A program made the position numbers and the translations under genes. The notes below the pieces were generated by a model that was given only the letters and a program-made list of their open reading frames with translations, made no database searches and was not told the DNA's origin. From NCBI GenBank assembly GCA_963765585.1, contig CAVXXB010000016.1, forward strand, positions 124,001 through 188,000: DNA of 64,000 bases, given 5' to 3'. Below, in pieces: positions 38,324-47,651 of this stretch. The first letter of the stretch is position 1. Each line of letters starts with the position of its first letter. This stretch comes from CAVXXB01 sp963765585 (GTDB lineage Bacteria > Calditrichota > Calditrichia > JAJRVZ01).

Positions 38324-39688
38324 ATGTATAAACCTGGTCATGTTATTGCCATTTTTGGCGGAGCCGTTGCCGGTTCTGAGGCAGCCGAAAGACTTGCCAA
38401 TCAGGGTATCCATGTGGTGGTTTTTGAGCAAAACCATCTTCCCTATGGCAAAATTGAGAGTGGACTACCTAAATGGCATGTGAAATTGCGCAACAGCCAG
38501 GAATCAAAAATTGATCAGAAACTAAAGCATCCCCTGGTACATTTTGTTCCGGGCGTCAGGTTGGGTAAAGATATCATGCTCAGTGATCTGGCGGCTGAAT
38601 GGGGATTTAGTGCTATTCTATTGGCTATAGGCGCCTGGCGAGACCGATCCATACCAATTGAGGGGATAGACGCTTATATAAATAAGGGTCTTTACTATCA
38701 AAATTCATTTGTCTCATGGTTTAATCACAATCATATCACTGGTAATGGACAGGATAAATATGATATTCCTGATGATGCCATAATTATTGGTGGCGGGCTT
38801 GCCTCATTTGATGTCATTAAAATTGTTATGATAGAAACGGTTCGAAAGGCATTGCTTAACCAGGGACATGATGTTGATATTCTCACCCTGGAGAAAAAAG
38901 GTATTGCGCAGGTGCTGGAAGAATTAGATCTGTCTCTTCCTGCTTTAGGTCTAAAAGGCTGCACACTTTATTACCGCCGTAGAATTATTGACATGCCATT
39001 GACAACGCTGCCTGATAATCCGGTGGCCAAAGATTTTGAAACCGCACACCGGGTCAGACAAAAGATTTTTGATAATCTGCAAAAGAAATTTTTGTTCACT
39101 ATTAAAGAATGCCATGCTCCGGTTGACAAAATTGTTAAAGATGGACGGCTGAGCGGATTGATCTTTAATAAGACTGAAATGACTGATGGCGGGCTAAGAT
39201 GGATTGAAGATCATCCAATTCAGGTTTATAGCCCGCTGGTAATCTCTGCAATTGGAAGTTTACCTGAACCCGTTCCTGAAATGGAAATGGAGCGCGGCGT
39301 ATTTAAAGTTGAAGATCAAAATACAGGCAAACTTTCCGGGTTTGAAAATGTATTTGCATTGGGTAATGCGGTCACGGGACGTGGTAATATAAAGGAATCC
39401 CAGATACATGGCCGTATGGTCTCCGAACAGGTGATGAAAGACTATCTGGCATGGCAGCCTGAGAATTATCAGGAGTTATTTGATCAGGAAGTTGCTCAGG
39501 CAGACATGCAAGTAGATTATATACTTGATCAGTTAAAGAATGATAAAATATTATCAGGTCAACAGATTGGTGATCTGATAAGTCGTGTGAAAACGATTCA
39601 GATAAACAATAAATACGATGGCAATTATGACCTGTGGATTAAAAATAACCTGCCTATCCGATTAGAGAATATCGGATCGGGTGATTAA
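38324..39688 (+). CDS. Ferredoxin-NADP+ reductase-like FAD oxidoreductase
   Basis: 454 residues of the adrenodoxin-reductase/glutamate-synthase-beta family. FAD site IAIFGGAVAGSEAAERLANQ near the N-terminus, with FEQNHLPYGKIESGLP; second nucleotide site DAIIIGGGLASFDVIKI (about residue 150); GFENVFALGNAVTGRGNIKES near 345 is the FAD-closing motif. Such enzymes move electrons between NAD(P)H and ferredoxin or a partner subunit. No ferredoxin domain is fused. It precedes the redox modules and might supply them, but a 450-base regulatory gap separates them. Confidence 0.8.
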   Translation: MYKPGHVIAIFGGAVAGSEAAERLANQGIHVVVFEQNHLPYGKIESGLPKWHVKLRNSQESKIDQKLKHPLVHFVPGVRLGKDIMLSDLAAEWGFSAILLAIGAWRDRSIPIEGIDAYINKGLYYQNSFVSWFNHNHITGNGQDKYDIPDDAIIIGGGLASFDVIKIVMIETVRKALLNQGHDVDILTLEKKGIAQVLEELDLSLPALGLKGCTLYYRRRIIDMPLTTLPDNPVAKDFETAHRVRQKIFDNLQKKFLFTIKECHAPVDKIVKDGRLSGLIFNKTEMTDGGLRWIEDHPIQVYSPLVISAIGSLPEPVPEMEMERGVFKVEDQNTGKLSGFENVFALGNAVTGRGNIKESQIHGRMVSEQVMKDYLAWQPENYQELFDQEVAQADMQVDYILDQLKNDKILSGQQIGDLISRVKTIQINNKYDGNYDLWIKNNLPIRLENIGSGD

Positions 39689-39755
39689 TCCACTTTTTCC
39701 TCCACCAAAGCTAATATATTTTATTATATTTTCATTTCTCTCGAATATCAATTTT

Positions 39756-39774
39756 GTGTTGCATAAAACTACAC
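39756..39774. promoter_or_regulatory. 19-bp palindromic operator, module A copy 1
   Basis: GTGTTGCATAAAACTACAC; 17 of 19 bases match GTGTTGCATATAACAACAC upstream of module B. Probable binding site for the sigma54 activator encoded at 53143-54507 (inference). Confidence 0.6.
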
Positions 39775-39818
39775 CCAGATTTTCTCCCATCCATTTTCCC
39801 AGTTTTAAAGGCTTTGTT

Positions 39819-39837
39819 GTGTTGTTATAAATTACAC
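39819..39837. promoter_or_regulatory. 19-bp palindromic operator, module A copy 2
   Basis: GTGTTGTTATAAATTACAC, same half-sites and seven-base spacer as the other two copies. Otherwise the 39689-40138 gap is AT-rich and gene-free. Confidence 0.55.
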
Positions 39838-40040
39838 TAAAATATATAAGTGCAATCAAATGCCACACCTAAAATACGCCACCTAAATTCATTAATATCA
39901 GTAAGATATAAATGAAATAAATTCCACAGATTTATTGAATCTCACTAATTTATTTTATATAATATCATCAACCATCAAATATAAATTTGCCGTAAAAATT
40001 ATGTTATTTGCGGAGTTGGACTTATATGGTTACTGATGTT

Positions 40041-40057
40041 CAGGCATGAATATTGAA
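40041..40057 (+). promoter_or_regulatory. Candidate sigma54 (-24/-12) promoter of module A
   Basis: CAGGCATGAATATTGAA: GG, ten bases, then GA, with GGCA and TTGA elements. It matches the module B promoter, including its non-consensus GA instead of GC at -12. About 82 bases upstream of the first start codon. Confidence 0.4.
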
Positions 40058-40138
40058 TTGTGAGAGTAATAATTCGATTGATGATTGCGGTAGATACCAC
40101 CAGACAACAAATATCTCCAAATAAAACCGAGGATTCCT

Positions 40139-41029
40139 ATGGGAAAAATTAACAGACGTGATTTTTTAAAAATAGGTTCAACAGTTGCCGCATCTACACT
40201 TCCGGCAAAATCCGGCTATGGGGCGCCAAAAAGTAAATTAAGTGAAGACAGGTTTGGAGTTCTAATTGACACAACCGTCTGTATCGGTTGCCGGGAGTGC
40301 GAATATGCCTGCAAGGTGGCGCATGAAATTCCGACAGAGGCAGCAGATACATACCAGGATAAGTCGGTTTTCGAGAACAAGCGCAGGCCAGATGATAAGA
40401 ATCTTACAGTTGTCAATGCATATAAAAATGAGAAGAATCCGGAAATGCCTGTCACTGTTAAAGTACAATGTATGCATTGTGACCAACCGGCCTGTCTCTC
40501 GGCCTGCATTGTAGGCGCCTTTACAAAAACTGAATCAGGTGCGGTTGTCTGGGATGAGAACAAATGCATCGGCTGCCGGTATTGTATGGTAGCATGCCCG
40601 TTTCAAATTCCGGCCTATGAATATGAAAAAGCCCTGGAAGCGAGAGTCGTAAAGTGCGACTGGTGCACAGACAGAGTAGAGAATGGTGGGCTTCCGGCCT
40701 GTGTCGAGATCTGCCCGGTTGAGGCGCTGGTATTTGGTAAGAGATCTGATCTGCTTGATCTGGCTCATAAGAAAATAAAAGAAAATCCGGACAAATACAT
40801 TGACCATATATATGGAGAGCATGAGGTGGGTGGAACATCATGGATGTATCTGGCCGGTAAAGAATATAATAATTTTGATTTTCCGGAACTTAGCGCTGAC
40901 CCGGCACCCGGCATTTCAGAGACAATTCAACATGGTATATTTGCATATTTTGTACCTCCGGTAGCGCTATATGCTTTATTGGGCGGCGTGATGTGGATAA
41001 CCGGCAAAAGATCAAAAGAGGAGGAGTAG
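40139..41029 (+). CDS. Tat-exported HybA-like 4Fe-4S protein (module A)
   Basis: 296 residues. Twin-arginine signal (NRRDFLKIGSTVAAS), so folded with its clusters and exported. Four 4Fe-4S motifs: CIGCRECEYACK, CMHCDQPACLSACI, CIGCRYCMVACPF and CDWCTD...CVEICP, as in DmsB/HybA/PsrB. A C-terminal membrane helix (FAYFVPPVALYALLGGVMWI) anchors it as in HybA. It would wire electrons between the NrfD-like subunit and periplasmic cytochrome. GAGG precedes the ATG. First gene of an operon running to 47376. No molybdopterin catalytic subunit accompanies it. Confidence 0.9.
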   Translation: MGKINRRDFLKIGSTVAASTLPAKSGYGAPKSKLSEDRFGVLIDTTVCIGCRECEYACKVAHEIPTEAADTYQDKSVFENKRRPDDKNLTVVNAYKNEKNPEMPVTVKVQCMHCDQPACLSACIVGAFTKTESGAVVWDENKCIGCRYCMVACPFQIPAYEYEKALEARVVKCDWCTDRVENGGLPACVEICPVEALVFGKRSDLLDLAHKKIKENPDKYIDHIYGEHEVGGTSWMYLAGKEYNNFDFPELSADPAPGISETIQHGIFAYFVPPVALYALLGGVMWITGKRSKEEE

Positions 41030-41037
41030 ACATCATC

Positions 41038-42288
41038 ATGGAAGAATATGTTAAACCTGTACCAATGAAAAATAAGTTTCTTACGCCCGTAGTATTACTG
41101 CTAATTTTTCTGTCTGTTTGCGGTCTGGCATTTCTGGCCGGTCGTTTTTTATTTGGTATTGGATCGGTGACGAATCTGGATAATCAGCATCCATGGGGTA
41201 TCTGGATTGCCATAGATGTGGCTGCCGGCGTGGCGCTCGCCGCCGGTGGCTTTACCACCGCCGCATTAGGTCATATAATGCATCAGGATCGTTATGAAGT
41301 GGTTATTCGGCCCGCCTTACTCACGGCGATGCTTGGTTATAGTTTTGCCGGACTGAGTGTTTGTATTGATCTGGGACGCTATTATTCCTTATGGCATCTT
41401 TTTTTACCCAGCATGTGGAATGGGAATTCAGCTTTATTTGAAGTGGGTATGTGTGTTATGGCATACGTAACGGTGCTGTACATTGAATTCCTGCCTTTGG
41501 TCAGTGAACGGTTTATGGGTAAAGTAAAACTTCCGGGATTGCTGTCAGTATTTAACCGCCCGGTTGATCGCTTATTACATTTTCTTGATGCCAAATTGGC
41601 AAAAACAATGTTTATTTTTATTATCCTGGGTGTTGTACTTTCGTGTTTGCATCAGTCATCGCTGGGGACGTTAATGATCATTGCCGGGTCCAAAGTCCAT
41701 CCATTATGGCAAACACCGGTGTTACCCCTGATGTTCCTTCTATCGGCCATTTCAGTTGGATTTCCTATGGTTATTATGGAGTCCCTGATCTCATCCCGGT
41801 CGTTTAAACTCAAACCTGAAATGCCCGTGCTTTCACGACTTGGACGGATGATAGGTCCATTACTGGGAATTTATCTCGCTTTCAAACTCGGTGATATGTT
41901 TATACGGGAAACATTTATCTATTTTCTGGATCCCGGTGTAGAGGGGCTTATGTTTATTATTGAACTAATGATTGGAGTCATCATTCCTATGCGCATCTTT
42001 TTTTCGGAAAAAGCGCTAAAATCACCGGGTTGGCTATTTACCGGATCGATACTTGTAGTATTTGGAGTACTATTGAACCGGCTGAATGTATTTTTAATCG
42101 GTTATACTGCACCATTTGCCACAACTTCCTACTTCCCGTCAGTCGGTGAAATATCAGTTACACTCGGGTTTATCGCCATCGAAATTCTATTGTATCGCTT
42201 GTTTGTAAAGATCTTTCCAATCATAAGTTTACCAGACAAATCACTCGCGCCAAAAACCAAATTCGCGATCAAAGGAATATCAAAATGA
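41038..42288 (+). CDS. NrfD/HybB-like integral membrane quinone subunit (module A)
   Basis: The ATG at 41038 follows GAGGAGGAG; a longer in-frame start exists at 40993 but overlaps the previous gene. About 416 residues and ten helices. HybB-like markers: LTNLDNQ-type SVTNLDNQHPWGIWIAIDV in the first loop, CIDLGRYYSLW, CLHQSSLGTLMIIAGSKVHPLW, and LNRLNVFLIGY near the C-terminus. The family exchanges electrons with the quinone pool and is a conduit to HybA-type Fe-S proteins. The stop overlaps the next start (ATGA). Confidence 0.9.
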   Translation: MEEYVKPVPMKNKFLTPVVLLLIFLSVCGLAFLAGRFLFGIGSVTNLDNQHPWGIWIAIDVAAGVALAAGGFTTAALGHIMHQDRYEVVIRPALLTAMLGYSFAGLSVCIDLGRYYSLWHLFLPSMWNGNSALFEVGMCVMAYVTVLYIEFLPLVSERFMGKVKLPGLLSVFNRPVDRLLHFLDAKLAKTMFIFIILGVVLSCLHQSSLGTLMIIAGSKVHPLWQTPVLPLMFLLSAISVGFPMVIMESLISSRSFKLKPEMPVLSRLGRMIGPLLGIYLAFKLGDMFIRETFIYFLDPGVEGLMFIIELMIGVIIPMRIFFSEKALKSPGWLFTGSILVVFGVLLNRLNVFLIGYTAPFATTSYFPSVGEISVTLGFIAIEILLYRLFVKIFPIISLPDKSLAPKTKFAIKGISK

Positions 42289-43475
42289 AACTTAAATATA
42301 TCCTGTTAATATTTGTTTTTGTTTTATCAATCTGAATTTATTTGGACAAATTTCCGGAAATGAAAAATCAGCAAATTGTAAGACCTGTCATATTTGCGAG
42401 AAGCCAACATCAAAAAATCCCTGTTTAAAAAAATGCCCACGTCTGAATATGATGGGCAGTCATCATTCCAGCGATGATGCTCCGGATGTTATATATTTGG
42501 ATGGTTTATCTGAAATTTATGTCCCGGTGGTGTTTTCGCATAAACTACATGCTCAGATGTCCGATATGTCGGGCGGATGTCAGATATGCCATCATCATAG
42601 TACCGACGAAGAAATTAGTGCGTGTATTGAATGTCACCCTTCTTCTGCAAAACGTGCCGATCTTAGCAGGCCCAGCCTTAAGGCAGCCTATCATCGACAA
42701 TGTCTTGGTTGTCACAGGGAGTGGAGCCATGATACCAAATGTGCCGCTTGTCATGCGTTAAAAAATTCAGAACGCTCAGCACAGGGCTATTCGGACAGTA
42801 CTGATATAATTGGTTCTGAACATCCACCTATTCCTGAGCCTGAACGTATTATATATGAAACAGCGAGCGAAGAAGGTCCTTTGGTTACATTTTATCATAA
42901 TGAACATATCAATCTGTTTAGTCTGAAATGTGTGGATTGTCATCAAACAGAAAGTTGCAAAAAATGTCATGATCTTGTAAAACCAGCTTTGGCGGTTCTA
43001 ACACAGGGAGAGGAAACAGTTAAGATCAAACAGCCCCAGGAGGATCATCATAAGGCTTGTTTTAAATGTCATCTTGGACAAAAGTGTAAATCATGTCACT
43101 CCGGAGAGGTAAAAGACCCATTTAATCATTTTACCAGGTCCGGATTTGACCTGAATAAATACCATAAAGATCTTAATTGTCGTAAGTGCCATACAAAAAT
43201 GAATTTTTATTCCGGTTTAAAAAAGAACTGTACAAATTGTCACCAGACATGGTCGGTTGAAAATTTTAATCACAGGGTAACTGGATTGGCTTTAGATGAA
43301 AATCATTCAGAGATTGAATGTGATGTTTGTCATTCGGGCTATAGTTTTACCCGTAAACCCGTTTGCAGCTGAGTGCCATGATGAAGATGTTTTCATATCC
43401 CGGGAAAAAACCGGGCAAAGCGACAAATTAATTTCAGCAAGAAGACAACAAATATGTTATACAAAAATGGACTGA
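42285..43475 (+). pseudogene. Multihaem cytochrome c, 13 CXXCH motifs, two frameshifts (module A)
   Basis: Start ATG at 42285 overlaps the NrfD stop. The signal peptide (MKLKYILLIFVFVL) loses frame near 42320-42335 (one base missing); the mature chain resumes as NLFGQISGNEKSANCKTCH. Haem sites: CKTCH, CQICH, CIECH, CLGCH, CAACH, CVDCH, CKKCH, CFKCH, CKSCH, CRKCH, CTNCH, CDVCH and, only if one extra base near 43367-43372 is removed, CAECH or CSECH. That both repairs restore family-typical features argues for indels rather than natural ends. About 395 residues. It resembles multihaem partners of Hmc/NrfD-type complexes: periplasmic electron carrier for the Fe-S/NrfD pair. Confidence 0.8.
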
Positions 43476-43523
43476 CCGTGGCAGACATGTTTAAAATAAA
43501 TCCATTTTAGAAAGTAAAGAATA

Positions 43524-45395
43524 ATGCGCAAAAAAATCGGAGTTAAGCTTGTCTTTATTGTTGGCCTAGTTACTATCATTATAATCGGTATATACGCCTA
43601 TAGTAACATTCATTCACAAAGTGAAGTATTGTTGCGTGAAGTGGAACGCCATGGAATTCAATTAAGTGAGACCGTAAAGAATGGCGCCCGCCGTGAAATG
43701 TTGGAGTATAATCGTGAACATATCCAGGAAACGATTTCAAATATAGCGAGTGATCCATGCTTAAAGGAGATTAATATATTAAATAAGGAAGGCCGGATTG
43801 TTTACTCTACAAAAGAGCGAAAAATTGGCATGTTGCTGGAACAAGTAAAGAGTGGAGAATGTACAGTCTGTCATGCTCAGGATCAACCATTAAGTTACCT
43901 TGAAAGTCCGCAGCAGGCGAAAATTTTTAAACCTCATCCCGATTCGCTTCGTGTCCTGACTATTATTAATCCAATTTATAATGAGCAAGGTTGTTGGGAA
44001 TCTGAGTGTCATATTCATGCCCGGGATAAAAAGGTACTTGGTATATTGCAGGTAACCTTATGCCTGCATGAGGTGGATACTCAAATTGAGAATAGTACCG
44101 TCAATGCCGGGATTTTTGCCATCATCGCCATACTTGCCATAAGTATTATCATTGGCATTTTTGTGCACCGCTGGGTGGACCGGCCTGTGAATTATCTCTT
44201 AGAAGCAACCAAACAGGTCGCCTCCGGTAATCTGAATTATAAAATAAATGATCTGGGTGAGGATGAACTGGGTTTGCTGGCGAGATCATTCAATAATATG
44301 ACCAGAAAAATGGCAGAGGCACGACAACAGTTATTTCAATCAGATAAGATGGCTTCACTGGGACGACTTGCGGCCGGTGTTGCCCATGAAATAAACAATC
44401 CTTTGACAGGCGTTTTGACCTATAGCAGTTTTTTACAAAAACGGACAAAGGATTATCCTGATATCCAGGAGGATCTGAATGTGGTGGTAAGAGAGACGAT
44501 CAGAAGCCGTGAAATAGTCAAAGGCCTGCTTGATTTTGCCAGACAATCGATCCCTAAAAAGAAGAAAGCCTCAATTAACGACATCATCGAAAAGTCGATT
44601 CAGGTTGTTGAAAGTCAGTTAAACCTCAAGAATATCTCTATTATTACAGATTTAGAACCGGATATTCCGGATATTACTGTGGATACAAATCAGATTCAGC
44701 AGATATATGTGAATTTGCTGGTCAATGCCGGCGATGCCATTGATAGGAATAAAGGTAAAATATCTGTTTCTACAAAAGTGATCAGTCTCGATCTGTTGGG
44801 TACCCAGCCCATAAGACAGGCAACCTGTCCTAAGAATCACTCATTAATTGATGCGGATACAAAGATTGGTGGATTTCCGGCCATAAAATTAAAGGCCACT
44901 GCCAACGGCAGTGAAGGTATAATTCATCTTGATCCGGTTTATGGTAGAAACCGCAATCAGTATGGTATAATATATTCAAAGAATGAGGAAATTGTTCTGC
45001 GATGTCCGGAATGTGACGGATCATTGGAGGATGAAAACCAAAAATGTGCGGAGTGTCAGTCGCCGGTATATACCCTGGTTATACCAGGGCAGGGTGTTCT
45101 TGAAGGATGTACAAAGATCGGTTGTAGTTGGCAAAAGTGGGATATGATTGATGCGATCGGAAGAATACGCTATATCGAAAGCGCGGTCACAGACAATGGC
45201 TGCGGCATACGCGATTCCGAATTGGAAAAAATATTTGAGCCTTTTTATACAACCAAAGGTCAGGGTGGAACCGGTCTGGGACTGTCCATAATCTGGGGTA
45301 TTATTGACAATCATGGTGGCTCGATTACGGTCGAGAGTGAGGTGAAAAAAGGAACGACATTCAAAATACGGTTACCTATTGAGCAAATTCTGTGA
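43524..45395 (+). CDS. Haem-c sensor histidine kinase with Cys-rich ATPase insertion (module A)
   Basis: 623 residues. Helix 1 near residues 6-26; periplasmic sensor to about 195 with CTVCH (near residue 114) and CWESECH (CX4CH, near 157), candidate covalent haem sites; helix 2 (FAIIAILAISIIIGIFVHRW); HAMP; HisKA with HEINNPLTG; N box NLLVNAGDAI; G1 DNGCGI; FEPFYTTK; GGTGLGLSI. Between N and G1 are 156 residues, against 30 in the sister kinase at 51530. The extra about 126 hold CPKNH, CPEC, CAEC, and CTKIGC: a zinc-ribbon or Fe-S-like insert next to the ATP lid. It probably senses periplasmic redox state or a haem ligand and, perhaps, a cytoplasmic signal through the insert. Confidence 0.88.
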   Translation: MRKKIGVKLVFIVGLVTIIIIGIYAYSNIHSQSEVLLREVERHGIQLSETVKNGARREMLEYNREHIQETISNIASDPCLKEINILNKEGRIVYSTKERKIGMLLEQVKSGECTVCHAQDQPLSYLESPQQAKIFKPHPDSLRVLTIINPIYNEQGCWESECHIHARDKKVLGILQVTLCLHEVDTQIENSTVNAGIFAIIAILAISIIIGIFVHRWVDRPVNYLLEATKQVASGNLNYKINDLGEDELGLLARSFNNMTRKMAEARQQLFQSDKMASLGRLAAGVAHEINNPLTGVLTYSSFLQKRTKDYPDIQEDLNVVVRETIRSREIVKGLLDFARQSIPKKKKASINDIIEKSIQVVESQLNLKNISIITDLEPDIPDITVDTNQIQQIYVNLLVNAGDAIDRNKGKISVSTKVISLDLLGTQPIRQATCPKNHSLIDADTKIGGFPAIKLKATANGSEGIIHLDPVYGRNRNQYGIIYSKNEEIVLRCPECDGSLEDENQKCAECQSPVYTLVIPGQGVLEGCTKIGCSWQKWDMIDAIGRIRYIESAVTDNGCGIRDSELEKIFEPFYTTKGQGGTGLGLSIIWGIIDNHGGSITVESEVKKGTTFKIRLPIEQIL

Positions 45396-45404
45396 GAAGA
45401 AAAC

Positions 45405-46200
45405 ATGAAAAGGCAATTTGATCTCTTAATAATTGATGATGAACAGGTAGTCCTCGATGCGGTTCAGCGAATTTGCCATGCCGAACACTATCTTGTTGAA
45501 ACAGCCCTGGATGCTGAAACAAGCCTGGAAAAACTGGCAAAGAATGATTACAAATTGATTGTCTGTGATCTCATGCTTCCTGATTCAAACGGATTTAAAA
45601 TTTTAAATTTTTTATCAGACAACAAACTTGATATTCCTGTCATCATGATGACAGGATATTCCACCATGGAAAATGCAGTGAGTTCTCTTAATAGCGGCGC
45701 GATTGATTTTATTCCAAAACCGTTTACGGCCGATGAGTCTGTATAGCGCCATTCGCAGAGGATTTAGTTATCTGGATTTAAAAAAAAGAGAGAAAACTCT
45801 GGTGCCCGGTTCAATTTGTTATGTTCCCTGTCCTGCAAAATACTATCGACTGGGGTATGTTACATGGATCGCAAATGAGGTTTCCGGATATGTACATGTT
45901 GGTATTACGGATCTGTTTTTAAAGACCATCCAAAGTCTGGCCCAAATTGAGCTTTTGCCTGAAAATGAAGAACTAATCCAAGGATCGTACTGTGCCACTA
46001 TCCAATCTGAAGATGGTTTGCCTCATGCGGTACTTTCGCCAATTTCCGGGAGAATTCTAATGCAAAATCCGGAATTATCACATTCATGTACACTACTCGA
46101 GAAAGATCCTTATTTCCGCGGTTGGTTGTACAAGGTAATACCCTCTGATTATGATTATGAAATTAAAAACCTCGTATCCTGCAAATTGGATATGTTTTGA
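45405..46200 (+). pseudogene. Response regulator with GcvH-like output domain, one frameshift (module A)
   Basis: REC domain: IIDDEQ, phospho-acceptor in VCDLMLPDSNG, MMTGYST, and PKPF. The first frame ends at TAG 45744-45746; the continuation SLYSAIRRGFSYLDL lies in +1, so GATGAG-T-CTGTATAGC has one extra base (DELYSAIRR when removed; reading through by a shift at the TAG gives an equally long SVSAIRR). The second half is a GcvH-like fold: YVTWIANEVSGYVHVGITDLF...LSPISGRILMQNPEL. Lys at the lipoyl position is replaced by Gly (GLPHAVLSP). No DNA-binding domain, so output is presumably by protein contact. Begins ten bases after the kinase. Confidence 0.75.
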
Positions 46201-46227
46201 TATTACATGAACACACAGGAGTAAAAG

Positions 46228-47376
46228 ATGAGTAACGTTATTATCGCAATCGTATTGTTTATCGGTGTGGATATATTGATCCGTATGACGTTGAAAAAAT
46301 CAAAAGAGAACAAATTGAAGAAGGAGAGAGCGCTTGCTCTGGATTCGGGATTGAAATTAGATTTTTCACATGAGGCGGATACCCTAAGACGTGTGGAAGT
46401 AGATGTGCCAAAGGCAAGAATCTTGTGCGTAGATGATGAATCGATTATCCTGGATAGCTTTAGAAAAATACTTGTTCTGGCCGGTTATTCGGTTGATACA
46501 GTCGAACAGGGAGAAGAGGTTCTGCGTCTGGTACGGGTCAATCATTATGATTTTGTTTTTGTAGATTTAAAAATGCCCGGAATGAATGGGGTTGAGGTTA
46601 CCAAAGCCGTAAAGCATTTACGTCCGGACATTGATGTCATCATTATTACCGGATATGCTTCCGTAGAGACCGCGGTGGAAACGATGAAACACGGTGCTAT
46701 GGATTATGTTGAAAAGCCATTTACAGAGGATGAGTTATTAGAGTTTACAGCCAAATGCCTGATTAAGCGTAAGGATAGAATAAAGCGGGAACTTGGACCA
46801 CGTGTCCAGATTGCCGAACTCTCCGAATTTCAGCATCGCGAAATAGATCAATTTTCCATACCGGGTGGTGTATTCATAAGCAACAGCCACTGCTGGGTTA
46901 GTCTTCAGGAGGATGGTAGTGCAAGAATTGGTATCGATGATTTTGCCTTAAAACTGATCGGTACGATAAATGCAGTTGAACCGCCTAACATAGGCAGAGA
47001 GATCAAGTGCGGAGATTCGTTATTTAATATCCGAAAAGGTCAGCGATCGATTCCGTTTCAGGCTCCGATCAGTGGAAAGATTCTAAAAATAAACAAGACA
47101 TTGTTATCAGATCTTGATCGTTTGGAAATGAGCTGCTATGGCGATAATTGGATATGCATTGTGGATTGTGATAATATTGATGAGGAACTGAAGAATCTAA
47201 AAATTGGTAAGTCGGCAGTCAGTTTCTTTCAGGACCAGATCGAATCCTGCTCCGATCAGTTACAGTCAATAAAAGATAAGAAAAAACTGACCGGTGGAGA
47301 AAATGGGTATTGGTGGGGCAAAATTGAGAACCTGGATGATGGTGATTGGAAGCAATTAATAAAAAAGTTTTTTTAA
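46228..47376 (+). CDS. Membrane-tethered response regulator with GcvH-like domain (module A)
   Basis: 382 residues, CACAGGAG upstream. An N-terminal helix (VIIAIVLFIGVDILIRM) followed by a basic stretch places the rest in the cytoplasm. REC domain: CVDDESI, VDLKMPGMNG, ITGYAS, EKPF. GcvH-like domain from about residue 215: SNSHCWVSLQEDGSARIGID, FALKLIGTI, FQAPISGKILKIN. The lipoyl Lys position is Gln. The C-terminal segment ends DGDWKQLIKKFF, shared with the protein at 47716 (DWSGLIKKFF). Membrane-anchored response regulators with no DNA-binding domain are unusual; it may gate the neighbouring membrane complex directly (inference). Confidence 0.88.
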   Translation: MSNVIIAIVLFIGVDILIRMTLKKSKENKLKKERALALDSGLKLDFSHEADTLRRVEVDVPKARILCVDDESIILDSFRKILVLAGYSVDTVEQGEEVLRLVRVNHYDFVFVDLKMPGMNGVEVTKAVKHLRPDIDVIIITGYASVETAVETMKHGAMDYVEKPFTEDELLEFTAKCLIKRKDRIKRELGPRVQIAELSEFQHREIDQFSIPGGVFISNSHCWVSLQEDGSARIGIDDFALKLIGTINAVEPPNIGREIKCGDSLFNIRKGQRSIPFQAPISGKILKINKTLLSDLDRLEMSCYGDNWICIVDCDNIDEELKNLKIGKSAVSFFQDQIESCSDQLQSIKDKKKLTGGENGYWWGKIENLDDGDWKQLIKKFF

Positions 47377-47429
47377 AAGTCATAAAAAATGGAAATTATT
47401 GTAAATATTAACATATTTTTATGCAATTA

Positions 47430-47454
47430 CCGGGTGTTGTAAACCAACACCCGG
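47430..47454 (+). terminator. Strong hairpin after module A
   Basis: CCGGGTGTTG-TAAAC-CAACACCCGG, ten perfect pairs, 54 bases after the module A stop. No T-run follows, so termination is not certain. The stem contains GTGTTG/CAACAC half-sites like the operators, with a five-base spacer. Confidence 0.55.
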
Positions 47455-47545
47455 CTTTACCGTTGATAATAATTACATTGTGTGATTTATTATCACAGAA
47501 CAAAACTCAATATAAACAACAGTATAGAGTCTGTAAGTAAAATAT

Positions 47546-47564
47546 GTGTTGCATATAACAACAC
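47546..47564. promoter_or_regulatory. 19-bp palindromic operator of module B
   Basis: GTGTTGCATATAACAACAC, near-perfect palindrome, about 90 bases upstream of the -24 element: a usual distance for a sigma54 activator site. A further TGTGAT-N5-ATCACA inverted repeat is at 47481-47497. Confidence 0.65.
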
Positions 47565-47651
47565 TACCCCGGTTTAACTCTTCAAGAAGAAAAATCCCCT
47601 AACATCAATTGATTCAATAAGTTAAACACTGTCTAAATGGACAATCGTGTT

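Noticed and set aside
40027..40041. Alternative sigma54 site TGGTTACTGATGTTC before module A
   Set aside because: Only GG and spacing fit; the -12 half is TC. The element at 40041-40057 matches module B better.
19233..45746. Programmed +1 frameshifting at stop codons as a general mechanism
   Set aside because: Sites 19233, 43370 and 45744 would allow it, but in SpmA, ApbE, GT39 and the polyferredoxin conserved sequence resumes well before the stop, and no common slippery codon or upstream ribosome-site-like spacer was found.
45405..47376. GcvH-like domains as genuine glycine-cleavage H proteins
   Set aside because: No gcvP or gcvT nearby, domains fused to REC or membrane anchors, and the lipoyl Lys is missing in three of four.
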